IMG/VR virus record: IMGVR_UViG_3300043803_001244
Coordinates: 1-21,223 of that record
Direction: 5' to 3' (one strand)
DNA: 21,223 nucleotides
From: a virus
In this document: positions 20,022-21,223 of the stretch, one piece after another
Numbering within the stretch: the first letter of the stretch is position 1
Layout: each line of letters starts with the position of its first letter
Notes under the pieces: model-generated
Databases searched by the model: none
What the model saw: only the letters and a program-made list of their open reading frames with translations
What the model was told of the DNA's origin: nothing
Made by a program: the position numbers and the translations under genes

Positions 20022-20434
20022 CGATCATCAGCAGCACGGTTTTCAGAGAAATAAACGTCAAAAGCACCTTCAGGATAACGCTTAAGAAGTTTTTGAACAT
20101 TGCGAGCAACAACATCATCAAGTGTAGTATCCAGTGCCATGCAAGCCTGGGCAACATACCACATAATATCACCCAGTTCAATGATCAAGTGCTCACGGTT
20201 GTCCTCAGTATAAGGTTTGCCCTGAAACACCATCTTCTTCACGATTTCCATAAACTCTCCACCTTCGGCATTGATACCAACGGCAGCAGTCAGAAGACGC
20301 TCAATATTAGCACCCTTCTCATCCAGTTCAACCAGACGATCAGAGAGGGCAAGAAAGTCCTTAGATGCGTCAGAAGTCACGGCATCTACAAACTCAGCAT
20401 ACTTATCAAAATTAACGTGTTTAGCGGTTTCCAT
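20018..20434 (-). CDS. mazG: MazG-like nucleotide pyrophosphohydrolase
   Basis: The protein has 138 aa, the size of a single-domain phage MazG. The metal-binding helices fit the family: EGGEFMEIV (E57, E60, E63), then ELGDIMWYV (E86, D89), followed by a helix with RNVQKLLKRYPEGAFD typical of phage members. These enzymes split NTPs or dNTPs to NMP and pyrophosphate. In cyanophages MazG has been linked to recycling host-derived nucleotides for phage DNA; the substrate here is not decided by sequence. It overlaps the helicase stop by 1 nt (TAATG) and the 166-aa gene by 4 nt, so the three are co-expressed. Confidence 0.9.
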   Translation of the reverse strand: METAKHVNFDKYAEFVDAVTSDASKDFLALSDRLVELDEKGANIERLLTAAVGINAEGGEFMEIVKKMVFQGKPYTEDNREHLIIELGDIMWYVAQACMALDTTLDDVVARNVQKLLKRYPEGAFDVYFSENRAADDR

Positions 20435-21223
20435 TAAAATTTAAATCCTTCAAATGACTTTTTAGGTTTCTTGTCTTCGTAATCATTATACTCGTCTTCG
20501 TTTCCAGAGTCAAGTATATCCTTTTGTGCTGACTGTTCACAATCGTACAGTCTCATTTTAGCACGATCAATACCCACAATAAAACGCTTGTAGATAGTGG
20601 GGTCATTGTATCGGTTCTTCAATTGCTTCACCATAATCTGTCCCAACTGCTCAAGCTCTTCAGTGCTAATAAGGGCAAACATAAGATCAGCAGTAGCAGG
20701 CAAACCAAAGGACTCGCTAGTATCAGTAAGTTCAACATCAGAAGAACCAAAACCTGAACGAGTGGTCTGAGTAGCGGAGACAATTGGGACATTAAACTCC
20801 ACTGCGAGCCCCCTAAGTTCCTCAGCAATTGCTTTGATATATGAATATGAATTGACAGAAAGGTTTGACTTATACCTGCTGGAAGCACATATATTAAGGT
20901 AATCAATGAAAATAATATCAGGTCTAAATGACTTCTTGAGAGCAAGTTCATTGAGAAGTGCCTTAAAGTGACCAGAGTGTGCGGAAGCAGTTGGGTATTC
21001 TTTGATTACCAGAGAACCTTGTGTCTTCTTAGCAATGCTATTTACTTTATTCTCAAACGTTGAGCGTGGGAGATCAACCAGTTGCTGAATCGGTACATTG
21101 AGAAGGTTCGCATCAATCCTTTCCGCAATTCGCTCCTCTGCCATTTCAAGAGTGATATAGAGAACGGACCTGCCTTGCAGTAAGACGGAAGAAGCCAAAT
21201 GACACATGAATAGCGATTTCCCA
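20434..21223 (-). CDS. Replicative DNA helicase, T4 gp41/DnaB type (5' end missing)
   Basis: The frame is open to the right edge. The last visible residues on that side are GKSLFMCHLAS, the end of the Walker A motif, so the N-terminal domain and P-loop start lie outside. Next come the RecA-fold elements: YITLEMAEERIAERIDANLL, Walker B-like IIFIDYLNIC, and SATQTTRSGF, a glutamine-containing motif H4 typical of DnaB-family helicases. The C-terminus is acidic, then ends KKSFEGFKF. It unwinds DNA 5' to 3' at the fork and partners the primase encoded at 12126. About 263 residues are visible, roughly half of a typical family member. Confidence 0.92.
   Translation of the reverse strand, partial: GKSLFMCHLASSVLLQGRSVLYITLEMAEERIAERIDANLLNVPIQQLVDLPRSTFENKVNSIAKKTQGSLVIKEYPTASAHSGHFKALLNELALKKSFRPDIIFIDYLNICASSRYKSNLSVNSYSYIKAIAEELRGLAVEFNVPIVSATQTTRSGFGSSDVELTDTSESFGLPATADLMFALISTEELEQLGQIMVKQLKNRYNDPTIYKRFIVGIDRAKMRLYDCEQSAQKDILDSGNEDEYNDYEDKKPKKSFEGFKF

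Overview
The window reads as part of a T4-like cyanophage genome (a marine Synechococcus or Prochlorococcus myovirus). It carries class Ia ribonucleotide reductase (nrdA, nrdB), a T4 gp61-type primase, the end of a DnaB/gp41-type replicative helicase, a MazG pyrophosphohydrolase, two tRNA genes, and many small tightly overlapping genes. Copies of the T4-type late promoter box (TATAAATA and variants) lie in front of structural-type genes. Host and genus are inferred from gene content and style, not from any search.

Layout, left to right. (1) 1-3052, minus strand: a truncated secreted Thr-rich protein, then a lysis/cell-wall cassette in which a GH24 lysozyme and a C39-like cysteine peptidase share the same N-terminal module, with small overlapping genes and a GIY-YIG-like protein. 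(2) 3163-5106, the only plus-strand block: three paralogous beta-sandwich (tail/baseplate-type) proteins and a Calx-beta protein, with truncated vWA-like modules in two of the four genes. It starts at divergent late promoters and ends in a 15-nt tail-to-tail overlap with the next gene. (3) 5092-8488, minus strand: low-complexity proteins with glycine-zipper segments, two of which start with a peptide resembling the T4 internal-protein capsid-targeting sequence, plus a 40-aa membrane protein. (4) 8543-14591, minus strand: read in transcription order, a structural protein, three small conserved genes (one coiled-coil/TM), primase, nrdA, nrdB and a 53-aa protein. (5) 14645-19114, minus strand: two very small proteins, a 630-aa protein with duplicated EF-hand-like loops, a nucleotidyltransferase with a capsid-targeting-like N-terminus, a 72-aa protein and a PD-(D/E)XK-like protein. 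(6) 19135-21223, minus strand: tRNA-Leu, tRNA-Ala, two small unknown genes, mazG and the helicase, which runs off the right edge.

How it fits together: helicase, primase, ribonucleotide reductase and MazG form the replication and nucleotide-supply core. The surrounding genes look like virion, head-cargo and lysis functions under late control. The most striking features are three identical composite units, a hairpin followed by TTTTTTTATAAATA, in which a terminator U-tract runs directly into a late promoter, and a set of proteins that may be head-packaged cargo, including a nucleotidyltransferase. These interpretations are inference from motifs.
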